DNA of 64,000 nt from Succinivibrionaceae bacterium (lineage in GTDB: Bacteria > Pseudomonadota > Gammaproteobacteria > Enterobacterales > Succinivibrionaceae). The notes below the pieces were generated by a model. It ran no database searches, had not been told where the DNA came from, and worked only from the letters and a program-made list of their open reading frames with translations. Both the position numbers and the translations under genes were made by a program. Where the stretch lies: NCBI GenBank assembly GCA_019420905.1, contig JAHZGH010000010.1, positions 8,136-72,135 of the forward strand, in the 5' to 3' direction. Below, one piece after another: positions 26,818 to 35,040 of the stretch (its first letter is position 1; every line of letters begins with the position of its first letter).

Positions 26818-26922
26818 AAATAAATCAGCGTAAAATTCAAAAGAATCTACGCCCCTCCTTTTTATTTTAGCAATATATGTTAAGTGCTGCCCAAGGCTCT
26901 AATTTATATAAACTATATTTTT

Positions 26923-27909
26923 TTAGGCATCTTTCATTACTTTATATGCTTCAAGCAGTAAATTAGGATTAGCTTTGCTTTTATGCATATTCAGCGACAA
27001 ATACTGCCTGTAACGCCGAGCCCCATGACAGCCGTTAAATAAATTTAAAACATGCATAGCCATATGATGAAGCTTATGCCCTTCAGAAACAAACTGCTCA
27101 CACAGCTCAGCGGTTTCATAAAGAACCCTTTCGCGGCTCTTTACCTCACTTTTATCATTGAAAATTTGAGAATCGACATAGGCTAAAAGATATGGATTAT
27201 CAATAATAGCGCGTCCTAACATCACAGCATCGACCTTTTGTAGCTGCTTAAGACAATCATCAATAGTTAAAAGACCACCATTGATTGTTATATAAAGATC
27301 TGGGAACAATTCCTTCATTGCATAGACGCGTTCATAATTAAGAGGCGGTACTGAGCGATTTTCCTTAGGAGATAATCCGTTTAGCCAAGCTTTACGTGCA
27401 TGCAGAATAATGTGGCGGCAGCCGCTTGCATAAATGGTCTTAACGATCTTTAAGGTATCTTCAAAAGAATCATTCTCATCAACGCCAATACGCGTCTTAA
27501 CCGTAACTGGGATCTTGACCTGAGATTGCATTTTTTCACAAGCTTCGGCAATAACTTCCGGGGTTTTCATCAAAACAGCACCAAAAGAGCCGCTTTGAAC
27601 CTTGTCTGAAGGGCACCCTGCATTTAAGTTAATCGCGCTGTAACCAAAGTCTTCGCCGATTTTAGCTGCTAAAGCAAGTTTTTGAGGATCACTTCCGCCT
27701 AATTGCAAAACACAAGGCAATTCTGCTTTATCATATGCAATCAAATTAAGCTTGCCATGAACTAAAGCCTCAGCAGCAATCATTTCCGTATATAACATCG
27801 ATCTCTTAGTTAAGATACGAGCAAAACGTCTAAAAGCTGAGGTTGTAACATCGATCATAGGCGCGACCGCAAAACGATCGGACCGAAAATTTAAACTTAT
27901 ATCAGACAT
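26923..27909 (-). CDS. dusA: tRNA-dihydrouridine(20/20a) synthase
   Basis: Flavoenzyme reducing uridine 20/20a in the tRNA D-loop. The 328-residue protein shows FAVAPMIDVTTSAFRRF at the N-terminus, the catalytic cysteine in NLNAGCPSDKVQSGSFGA, VKTRIGVDENDS, and HARKAWLNGLSPKENR, which is specific to the DusA subgroup. The start is three bases after the stop of the SHMT-like gene, so the two are almost certainly co-transcribed. Confidence 0.96.
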   Translation of the reverse strand: MSDISLNFRSDRFAVAPMIDVTTSAFRRFARILTKRSMLYTEMIAAEALVHGKLNLIAYDKAELPCVLQLGGSDPQKLALAAKIGEDFGYSAINLNAGCPSDKVQSGSFGAVLMKTPEVIAEACEKMQSQVKIPVTVKTRIGVDENDSFEDTLKIVKTIYASGCRHIILHARKAWLNGLSPKENRSVPPLNYERVYAMKELFPDLYITINGGLLTIDDCLKQLQKVDAVMLGRAIIDNPYLLAYVDSQIFNDKSEVKSRERVLYETAELCEQFVSEGHKLHHMAMHVLNLFNGCHGARRYRQYLSLNMHKSKANPNLLLEAYKVMKDA

Positions 27910-27912
27910 TAT

Positions 27913-29154
27913 TTAGGCAATATTCAGCATTTTAGCACAAGATGAGTCTAGCCATTTTGGATTGAATATCGGTAATTCTTCAGTTAATGATTTTACTAAT
28001 GAATTTAATTCCTTATATTTTTCATCACTTGGATTTTGCAAGAAAGTTCCTACATTACGGCCTAAAGCAATTAAACTTTCCTCATCTAGGCCTCTAGTAG
28101 TAACGGGCAAGGTTGAAAAACGTACGGCCTCATACTTAACATCAGAATAAGCCGTAAGCATATTGCAAATGCGAACGCCAATACCTAACTCTGCAAGTAG
28201 TTCCTGAGCTCCTCGTGCAGATAATGCGCAATTACGAGTATCAATCATTACCAAGTGAGATTGCGGCTCTCCGCAGAAAATCTTCATGCCGCCTTCAGTA
28301 AGTCCTAAAGCAAAACCCTTGGCATTTTTTATCACAGCCTGAGCATACTCTTTATGCAGAGGCTTAGACATCTCGTGCATACGCATCGCTAAAGCAGCCA
28401 GTTGTGGCGTCATTAAACCACGATGTCCTGAAGTCTGATTAGCCCTATCTATGACATTGGCAATTTTATTAGTAGATAAAATCACTGCAGCTTGTGGTCC
28501 CTGCATAGAACCATGAGAGCTAAAAGTAACAACATCAGCAAAAGGAACCGGACTTTTCATTGCTCCTGCGGCAATTAGGGATGCATTCTGAGAAATATCA
28601 CACCATAAAATAGCTCCGCATGACTTTGCTATTTCTGACAAACGCTCATAATCAATATCTAATGGATAATTAATTGGAGAGATGATAATAAGATGAGGCT
28701 TGCACTGTTTAGCCTGTCTCTCTACAGCATCCATATCTAAAACTTGAGTTGAAGGATCTACACCGAAATTAACAAAGCGATACACCAAATTTTCACTGTT
28801 GCAATGCTCTTTTTTACGCAGATCTAGAGACATTACAACATCTCCTCTTGAGGCTAACGCTTGAAATACTACACGTGAGGCAGCTTCAATGGATACTGTG
28901 CGAATATTCGCTCTTTGAGCACCAAATAATTCACAAATACGCTTGCAAGTTAAAGATTCCAAACTTTCAGAACGATTTAAAATAAGATTTTCTGTAAAAT
29001 TTACAAGAATATCTCCCATTAAAGAAGCACTTATAGGAGATGTTGCATTCTCGTCAGGAATAAATGACAAGCTGTGCTCTTGTCTTGATAATGCATTCTT
29101 AAAAAAACCGTATAATTCTTTGTCAAAATTTTCAAGCAAACAAAGCGGATTCAT
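27913..29154 (-). CDS. Serine hydroxymethyltransferase-like protein without the PLP lysine
   Basis: The 413-residue protein aligns over its full length with GlyA: IPDENATSP (IASENYTSP), ELFGAQRANIRT (ELFGADYANVQP), the Asp-containing AILWCDISQNASLIAAGAMKSPVPFADVVT (where GlyA has VDMAHVAGL), and YEAVRFSTLPVTTRGLDEE near the C-terminus. The PLP-forming lysine of THKTLxGP is replaced by Gly215 in SSHGSMQGP. The cofactor-stacking histidine and the GYPGKRYYGG substrate segment are also missing, and the DMAH histidine is Gln189. Asp186 and the C-terminal arginine remain. It cannot be a normal PLP enzyme. It lies in an apparent operon with dusA. A true glyA must be elsewhere. Confidence 0.8.
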   Translation of the reverse strand: MNPLCLLENFDKELYGFFKNALSRQEHSLSFIPDENATSPISASLMGDILVNFTENLILNRSESLESLTCKRICELFGAQRANIRTVSIEAASRVVFQALASRGDVVMSLDLRKKEHCNSENLVYRFVNFGVDPSTQVLDMDAVERQAKQCKPHLIIISPINYPLDIDYERLSEIAKSCGAILWCDISQNASLIAAGAMKSPVPFADVVTFSSHGSMQGPQAAVILSTNKIANVIDRANQTSGHRGLMTPQLAALAMRMHEMSKPLHKEYAQAVIKNAKGFALGLTEGGMKIFCGEPQSHLVMIDTRNCALSARGAQELLAELGIGVRICNMLTAYSDVKYEAVRFSTLPVTTRGLDEESLIALGRNVGTFLQNPSDEKYKELNSLVKSLTEELPIFNPKWLDSSCAKMLNIA

Positions 29155-29241
29155 AAATTTTCCTTAGGCAACTCTTAAATTAAAGATTTAAGAAAATTAT
29201 AACAAATAGTAAAACAAAACCATAAGTTACAGATCTCGTTA

Positions 29242-29280
29242 CATAAAAAAACATTGACCTGCAGCAAATGCAGGCCAATT
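29242..29280 (-). terminator. Terminator of the SLC13-type carrier gene
   Basis: Imperfect 11-bp stem ATTGaCCTGCA/TGCAGGcCAAT with an A7 stretch to its left, giving a T-run on the minus strand just after the gene stop. Confidence 0.85.
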
Positions 29281-29284
29281 GAAT

Positions 29285-30547
29285 TTAGAACTCCCACACA
29301 TTAGGAACTATCAAAACGCATAATATAAACGAGATTATGCATAGTGGCAGGCCAACCTTAATATAATCCATAAAATGCAGTCCTGCCGGACTCATAATAA
29401 TAGTATTTGGAGGAGTAGCTACAGGAGTTGCAAAAGAACAGGAAGCGGCTATCGTAATCGCCATTGTTACGGCGTGCGGAGAAATCTGTAATTTTTCTGA
29501 AATCGAAAAGCCTATCGGAATCAATAATGCTGCTGTTGCTGTATTCGGCATAAATTGAGTTAAGCCGCACGAAATTAAAAATAGCACTGACATCATAACT
29601 AAATCAGAGGGAGTGTCTCCCATCACAGCAATAACTGCATTAGCTACCATTTCTCCTGCCCCAGTTTGCTCCAATGCTGTTGCTAAAGGCAACATTCCTG
29701 CAAATAAGAAAATAGTAGTCCAATCAATTCCATGATAAGCCTGCTTTTCTGTAATGCAGCGAGTAAGCACACATAAAAGAGCTCCTGATACAGCAACCAT
29801 TGCTGGAGTCAATCCAGGAATGCCTATAATAAGACCGCCTACAACATAAGCTAAAATAATTAAAGCTAAAATACGTTGTCTCTTTGAACCTATAGCAATA
29901 TGTCCTGAATCATCTTCCATAATTGAAGTATCGACTAAATGCTTAGGTAAGATTTTGCGGCCAATATAAAGCATAAACAGCATACTGGCAATAGCGATCG
30001 GCCCGCCGATAATTGCAAACTCAAAGAAGCCGAAAGGCTCAAATCCAGCATTCTCTAAAGCAGCTACAGCCAGCATATTAGGAGGAGTTCCAACCATGGT
30101 CAAATTACATCCCGTATTAGCTGCAACAGCTAAAGCCATTAATAAAGCTGCAGCCGGGATATTAGCTGATAGACACAATCCTAAAACCATCGGCATTAAG
30201 CAGGCCACAGTTCCTGTATTTGATGCAAAAGCTGACATAAAAATCGTAACTCCCATTAAAGCTGCCATCAAAGGAAACTCCTGAGTACCGACTTTATCAA
30301 CCACATATTTGCCCACACTCTGCGCTAAGCCAGAATCAAGCATGGCCGCGCCGACTACAAACATACCTGCAAATAAAATCACGGTCGGATTCGAAAAGCC
30401 TGCAAAGCAATCCGATACAGACAAAATTCCGCAAATTGTTAAGCTTACAGAAGCCGTCATGGCTGTAACTGCAATTGGAATTAGCTCTGTAATAAATAAA
30501 AAGGCAACTACGGCTAACACTATTAAAGTAACAACGGCAGGATCCAT
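29285..30547 (-). CDS. SLC13 (DASS) family anion transporter
   Basis: The 420-residue inner-membrane protein has about eleven hydrophobic segments and the divalent anion:sodium symporter pattern: ELIPIAVTAM near the start, ASNTGTVACLMPMV and TGCNLTMVGTPPNML in the first half, repeated as QFMPNTATAALLIPIG and SFATPVATPPNTIIM in the second half. These paired SNT/PNT motifs bind Na+ and substrate in family members such as VcINDY. The substrate is probably a C4-dicarboxylate, citrate or sulphate. Sequence alone does not decide. It is shorter than VcINDY but seems complete, and is transcribed alone. Confidence 0.9.
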   Translation of the reverse strand: MDPAVVTLIVLAVVAFLFITELIPIAVTAMTASVSLTICGILSVSDCFAGFSNPTVILFAGMFVVGAAMLDSGLAQSVGKYVVDKVGTQEFPLMAALMGVTIFMSAFASNTGTVACLMPMVLGLCLSANIPAAALLMALAVAANTGCNLTMVGTPPNMLAVAALENAGFEPFGFFEFAIIGGPIAIASMLFMLYIGRKILPKHLVDTSIMEDDSGHIAIGSKRQRILALIILAYVVGGLIIGIPGLTPAMVAVSGALLCVLTRCITEKQAYHGIDWTTIFLFAGMLPLATALEQTGAGEMVANAVIAVMGDTPSDLVMMSVLFLISCGLTQFMPNTATAALLIPIGFSISEKLQISPHAVTMAITIAASCSFATPVATPPNTIIMSPAGLHFMDYIKVGLPLCIISFILCVLIVPNVWEF

Positions 30548-30726
30548 AAATTACTCCTAAAGCAATTTTGCATAAAAGTATCTATCTAAAATCTAGTAGA
30601 TTTTTTTTTAATTTCCTATATTTAACTAAATATTGTGAATCAAGGCATAATCTTGTTATTAAACTTTGGTTATATATTTTTTTTATGCGATAATACTGAG
30701 TCGAGACCTTATGGAAGCATATAACT

Positions 30727-30981
30727 ATGACCCCTCTTTTAAAGATCCTTCTTGGATTTGCAGTCTGCTTATTAACAACTTTTATATTTCGCTTCGCTAT
30801 AGGAAACAACCGTGATCTGCACTTTAAAAGATCTATGCCTAAAAGCTTTCTTAACTTAAGGACCCCCATCGCTTTATATTTTTCTTTAGGCTATCCAGTG
30901 ACCGCTAAAGGCTATGCCCTCTTAGGAATATTATTATTGATTTTATGGCTTGAGATTAGCTGTATAGCTTATTTGCTCTGA
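30727..30981 (+). CDS. Small two-span membrane protein, unknown
   Basis: An 84-residue protein with hydrophobic segments at about 4-24 and 62-83 and a basic central loop (GNNRDLHFKRSMPKSF). I do not recognise a family. No clear Shine-Dalgarno sequence precedes the ATG. It lies alone between the divergent SLC13 gene and mepM; a terminator-like hairpin occurs further downstream near 31265. The clean two-helix layout argues for a real gene, but it could be spurious. Confidence 0.45.
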   Translation: MTPLLKILLGFAVCLLTTFIFRFAIGNNRDLHFKRSMPKSFLNLRTPIALYFSLGYPVTAKGYALLGILLLILWLEISCIAYLL

Positions 30982-31372
30982 TAAAATAAAAAGCTAATAA
31001 ATTTAGTTAATCACTTTTATCTAAAAAACTGCATATAATTTATTTGTCTTATATCTGCATAAAATAAAATTATTCTAAAAAGCTTCGATAAAGCTTCATG
31101 TTTTTATAAAACTCTAATATAAAAATTTGAGACTGTGCACAAAATAGATCCTTTTAACAAAATTCCCCCTAATTTACCCTCTATTTACTTTAAATAAAGA
31201 GCTATTTGTGAGATAATGATTACATAGTTTTTGCTTACTCAAAAAATATATTATTTCTATAATAAGCTGCCATAAAAAGGCGGCCTTTATTTTTATGGAG
31301 AAGTCGGTTTTATTAGTTGGCATCGTAAATCATTAAGCGTTGGCAGCCTCTTAACCGTTTATAAATTTACGT
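30982..31372. other. 391-base region upstream of mepM
   Basis: No gene is seen. It contains a TATAAT at 31258-31263 with a poor -35. A GCTGCC/GGCGGC hairpin at 31265-31280, followed by CTTTATTTTT, may end the upstream small gene. A leader stem CGTAAAT (31324-31330) pairing with ATTTACG (31365-31371) lies immediately before the mepM start codon. No Shine-Dalgarno sequence is evident. Confidence 0.45.
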
Positions 31373-33298
31373 ATGTTGAAGATAAAGACTAGTTCAAAAA
31401 CCATTAAAGAAGACTATGTTGCTACAGATGCTGCAACAGGAATTACAGCCATTTCTGGACGCCATGTTATTGGCATTATCTCTGTATGCATTATTTCTAT
31501 TATCTTAGCTCTTCCTTACGGAAAACTTATTCCTAATACCTCATCACCTCTACTTTCTATAATTTCAGAACAGGAGCAAATTAATCGTTCTCGTCAGGAA
31601 AAATATTTAACTGCTAATGAGCAGGATATTGCAGAAAATATCGAAATTGCCTCAACTGCAGGTTCTGAGGAAAACTATGATGATATGGATGTTCCTAAAA
31701 ACATCCTAGCTAACACATCTAACGAAGAAAGCTCAGAATTTGAAAATTCTGGTGCTTTAGATGATTATGTCACTCCTACAACTGTTTTACGCCAGCGCTT
31801 TGAAAGCCTACAAGGCAATCTTGCCGCAAACAGCGTCTCTGATAAAGACACCAAAGTTCAAAGGATCCCAGAATCAGAACAATTAAGCAAGCTTAATAAG
31901 ATCCAAGATCTTATGGCTCTAAAAAATACCAATATTGAAAATTCATTAATTGAAAATATCTTAAATACAGATTCTCAAGCCTTACTAGAAGCAGAAATTA
32001 AGAATAATAAGAGCATGCGCCCAAATGGCACCTGGTATCAGCAGACTGTTCATAAGGGCGACACCTTTTCGCAGATTTTTAGCTACTTGAATCTGCCTTA
32101 CGCTACTTTAAAGAAGATCACTGCTGTTGCTAAAAAAACTGACCTGAGGCTTAATACCGGCGAAGTTTTGCAGTTTTTAATTGATAAAGAGAATATTGTT
32201 CTTGAGCTGGTTAAGCCTCTTAGTGAAAATACACAGGTTCGCTTTACTCGCATGAGTGCCGATGATAAATTTACGGCAGTTTATGAAAAGACCAATTCTC
32301 ATATTAAGGATCCTCAGTCCATTTCAAAATTTGCTAATGCCGATCAAATGCCTTTAGCTAAAGAGGCTGCTGCTGAACGTAAAAAACAAGAAGAATTGTT
32401 AGCTGCAGCTAAAGCTCAGGAGCAGTTACGTGCTCAAAAAGAAGCTGCTTTACTTTTAGAGCAGGAAAAAGCTTTAGAGAAGCATCTGGCTGAAAATTTA
32501 AAAACCCGTCCGCGTCTTGTATTAGGCATGCTCAGAGACAAAGAAACCTTTGAAAAAGCCGCTAACAGATCTGGCTTAACCAAAACAGAAATTGCTACAA
32601 TCAAACAAAACTTCAGTGGCAAAATTAATTTCAAGCGTCTATGCTCTGGTGATTCTTTCCGTATTCTAACAGATAAAATCGGAACTCGCGGTAATATTAC
32701 CGCCATGGAAATTATTTCAGCCCATGACGGCCGCGTTATTCTATATAGAAATCCAAATAATCGAGCTTTCTATGAAGAAAATGAATACCAGCCATCTGCA
32801 GGGGCTTTCCGCCGTTTTCCTATCACAGGAAAAATCAAAGTTAATTCTCCATTCAATCCGCGCCGTATGCATCCTATACGCCGCAAAATTGTTCCGCATT
32901 GGGGTGTAGATTTTAAAGTTAGCGTTGGAACTCCTGTTTATGCTCCAGCAGATGGTACTGTAAAATTTGCTGGCTTTATGCGTGGTGGTGGTTACGTAGT
33001 TATCCTCAATCACAAAGGAGGCTACTCTACAGTTTATATGCACTTATCAAAGTTCGATGTAAAAAAAGGACAAAAAGTACACATGGGACAAGTTATTGCC
33101 AAATCAGGCAATACGGGCTACTCTACAGGGGCTCACTTACATTACGAATTGCATATAAATGGCAGAGCTGTTGATCCGCTTAAAGCAGATCTGCCCTCGG
33201 GCAATAAGGCTACAGCTAAAGCTTTACGCAGACAATTTGAAAGTACTGTTGCGATTTTAAAGAGTGATCTTTATAAGAGCAGTCTTGCTTCTAGATAA
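31373..33298 (+). CDS. mepM: M23 peptidoglycan DD-endopeptidase, MepM-like
   Basis: Murein hydrolase that cleaves D-Ala-mDAP cross-links to let new strands enter the wall. The 641-residue protein has a membrane anchor at about 31-50, a long acidic low-complexity linker, and an OapA/LysM-like domain (WYQQTVHKGDTFSQIFSYLNLP, about 221-242). An Ala/Lys/Gln coiled coil (about 330-375) and a second such domain follow, then the C-terminal M23 domain. Zinc ligands are present in HPIRRK, HWGVDF and HLHYELHINGRAVDP. It is about 200 residues longer than E. coli MepM because of the linker and coiled coil. The gene 13 bases downstream is probably co-transcribed. Confidence 0.92.
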   Translation: MLKIKTSSKTIKEDYVATDAATGITAISGRHVIGIISVCIISIILALPYGKLIPNTSSPLLSIISEQEQINRSRQEKYLTANEQDIAENIEIASTAGSEENYDDMDVPKNILANTSNEESSEFENSGALDDYVTPTTVLRQRFESLQGNLAANSVSDKDTKVQRIPESEQLSKLNKIQDLMALKNTNIENSLIENILNTDSQALLEAEIKNNKSMRPNGTWYQQTVHKGDTFSQIFSYLNLPYATLKKITAVAKKTDLRLNTGEVLQFLIDKENIVLELVKPLSENTQVRFTRMSADDKFTAVYEKTNSHIKDPQSISKFANADQMPLAKEAAAERKKQEELLAAAKAQEQLRAQKEAALLLEQEKALEKHLAENLKTRPRLVLGMLRDKETFEKAANRSGLTKTEIATIKQNFSGKINFKRLCSGDSFRILTDKIGTRGNITAMEIISAHDGRVILYRNPNNRAFYEENEYQPSAGAFRRFPITGKIKVNSPFNPRRMHPIRRKIVPHWGVDFKVSVGTPVYAPADGTVKFAGFMRGGGYVVILNHKGGYSTVYMHLSKFDVKKGQKVHMGQVIAKSGNTGYSTGAHLHYELHINGRAVDPLKADLPSGNKATAKALRRQFESTVAILKSDLYKSSLASR

Positions 33299-33311
33299 AT
33301 AAGGATACTAA

Positions 33312-34931
33312 TTGCTAGAAATTAAAAATTTTAAAGAAGAAGCCGTTTCAATGCTGAAATGGCTAATTTCAATTCCTAGTATCACCAGAACTAAAGGTGA
33401 ATGTGAAATTATTGAAGCGATTTTTCAACGTTTAAACGATCTTGATTACTTTAAAAAAAATCCTTCACACATACGCTTTATTCCTCATCAAAATGACATA
33501 AATCATTCGATTCTGGCCTTTATTCAGGCAAAGAATCTTACCTCTAATACCTTAGTGATTCTATGTAATGTCGATACCTCAAACGATGAAGGCTTTGGCC
33601 TGGTAAAATCATTAGCTACAAATAGCGATGCGCTTAAATCTAAACTTAAAGAAATTGCAACTGTAAATAAGCATAAGCAGGCTTTAGAAAATAATGACTA
33701 CATTTACGGCTTAGGATCCTTTGAATGCAAAGCTCCGACTGCCGGGCTATTAGTCTTGCTTAAGTACCTGAGTGCTAATCCAGAGATTCTAGATGCAAAC
33801 TTATTATTTGTATGCACCTCAGAGCAGCTCAATGCTCATCAAGGTATCCGTGAATGTTTGCCGTATATAAACGATCTTACTAAAGAGCTGCATATTAAGC
33901 TAAAGCTTGCATTAACCTTCAGGCCTGAAACCTTGCCTAATTCTCCTGATCGATTCAGGCTATATACTGCTAATATGGGTAAAATTGAAACCTGTTTTTA
34001 TATCTTAGGCAAGGGAGCAAATCCAGAACGTGCCTTTACAGGCTTCAGCCCAACTCTAGTCGCTTCCAAAATAATCTCTGCTGTTGAATTAAATCCAACT
34101 TTAACTGAGGATTTATCTAATCGCGCTCTAGTTCCTACATTTAACTACATACGCACACATAATAATCGTTCAGCTAATACCCCTAGCTCTGCACTGTTAA
34201 GCTTCTCAATTCCATTCATCAATATTGATCTTATTGATCTCATTGAAATTTTGAAAAAAATTGCCGCCGAATGCTTAGAACAGGCAGCTACTTTAATTGA
34301 TGATCGCCATGCAAAATATGCTCTGATTCAAGGAAATAATTTTGAAGGCTTAACCGGAGATGCTGAAATCATCTCCTATTCTGATCTTTTCTATAGGGCT
34401 TCGCGTCATTATCGCGGTAATTTAGCTTCAGCGGTCGAAGGATTATTGCAAAATTGCACTGCAGAAGGACTTAGCAGTCAAGAAACAGCCAAAAATATCA
34501 TTGAAAGATTAATCGATTTGACCTCATTGCCAAGACCGTCAATCATTGTTTTTTTTGGTAATGATTTTATACCGCAGCAGCTTCTTAGAAGAAATCATAG
34601 CGAAGATCGCGAACTCTACATAAGATTAAATAGCGCAATAGAGGAATTTAACTCCCTCAAAGAAACAAAGACTTTGGATATAGAAAACGAATGTCAGCCT
34701 AATGACGGATGTTTTCTTCGCCCTGTAGGTATTGATGCAGCTTTGAAAACTCTTACAAATGAAAGTCCTATCCCTATCAACACCTTCTATAACCTTAATG
34801 CTCCGTGCATAAGCGTTACATATAAAGGAGGCAACCTTTATAGTCCATACGAATACGTTGACAGTGATTTCTTTACGCAAATAAAATATTTATTGGACAA
34901 GCTTCTAAACTGTCTAAAAAATATACGCTGA
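33312..34931 (+). CDS. RocB/M20-like peptidase relative lacking zinc ligands
   Basis: The 539-residue protein follows the RocB-type M20 layout: PSITRTKGE at the start, LVILCNVDTS (81-90), IYGLGSFECKAP (131-142), TSEQLNAHQG, the LALTFRPETLP region, GKGANPERAFTGFSPTLVASKI, and IVFFGNDFIPQ near the C-terminus. In active M20 enzymes these carry the metal sites, which here are replaced. The first His is Asn86, the bridging Asp is Glu138, the second Glu of the EE pair is Gln162, the next ligand Glu is Arg in FRP, and the C-terminal His is Tyr. The protein is probably not a zinc peptidase. It starts with TTG at 33312 behind AAGGAT, 13 bases after mepM, suggesting shared transcription. Confidence 0.7.
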   Translation: MLEIKNFKEEAVSMLKWLISIPSITRTKGECEIIEAIFQRLNDLDYFKKNPSHIRFIPHQNDINHSILAFIQAKNLTSNTLVILCNVDTSNDEGFGLVKSLATNSDALKSKLKEIATVNKHKQALENNDYIYGLGSFECKAPTAGLLVLLKYLSANPEILDANLLFVCTSEQLNAHQGIRECLPYINDLTKELHIKLKLALTFRPETLPNSPDRFRLYTANMGKIETCFYILGKGANPERAFTGFSPTLVASKIISAVELNPTLTEDLSNRALVPTFNYIRTHNNRSANTPSSALLSFSIPFINIDLIDLIEILKKIAAECLEQAATLIDDRHAKYALIQGNNFEGLTGDAEIISYSDLFYRASRHYRGNLASAVEGLLQNCTAEGLSSQETAKNIIERLIDLTSLPRPSIIVFFGNDFIPQQLLRRNHSEDRELYIRLNSAIEEFNSLKETKTLDIENECQPNDGCFLRPVGIDAALKTLTNESPIPINTFYNLNAPCISVTYKGGNLYSPYEYVDSDFFTQIKYLLDKLLNCLKNIR

Positions 34932-34941
34932 AAACAAAAAT

Positions 34942-34973
34942 TTTAAGCTAGAGCTTCGCAGCTCTAGCTTAAA
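34942..34973. terminator. Hairpin between convergent RocB-like and YqhD-like genes
   Basis: A 14-bp perfect stem (TTTAAGCTAGAGCT/AGCTCTAGCTTAAA) with a TCGC loop. A/T tails on both sides suggest bidirectional termination for the two converging genes. Confidence 0.8.
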
Positions 34974-35040
34974 TAAGCATTAAGGTCTTTATTATCAGCA
35001 AATTTATTTTAAGCTCTCTTTATTTTAATTAATACTATTC

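Noticed and set aside
31206..31225. CRP-like TGTGAGATAATGATTACA before mepM
   Set aside because: The second half-site is poor and the spacing is eight instead of six bases.
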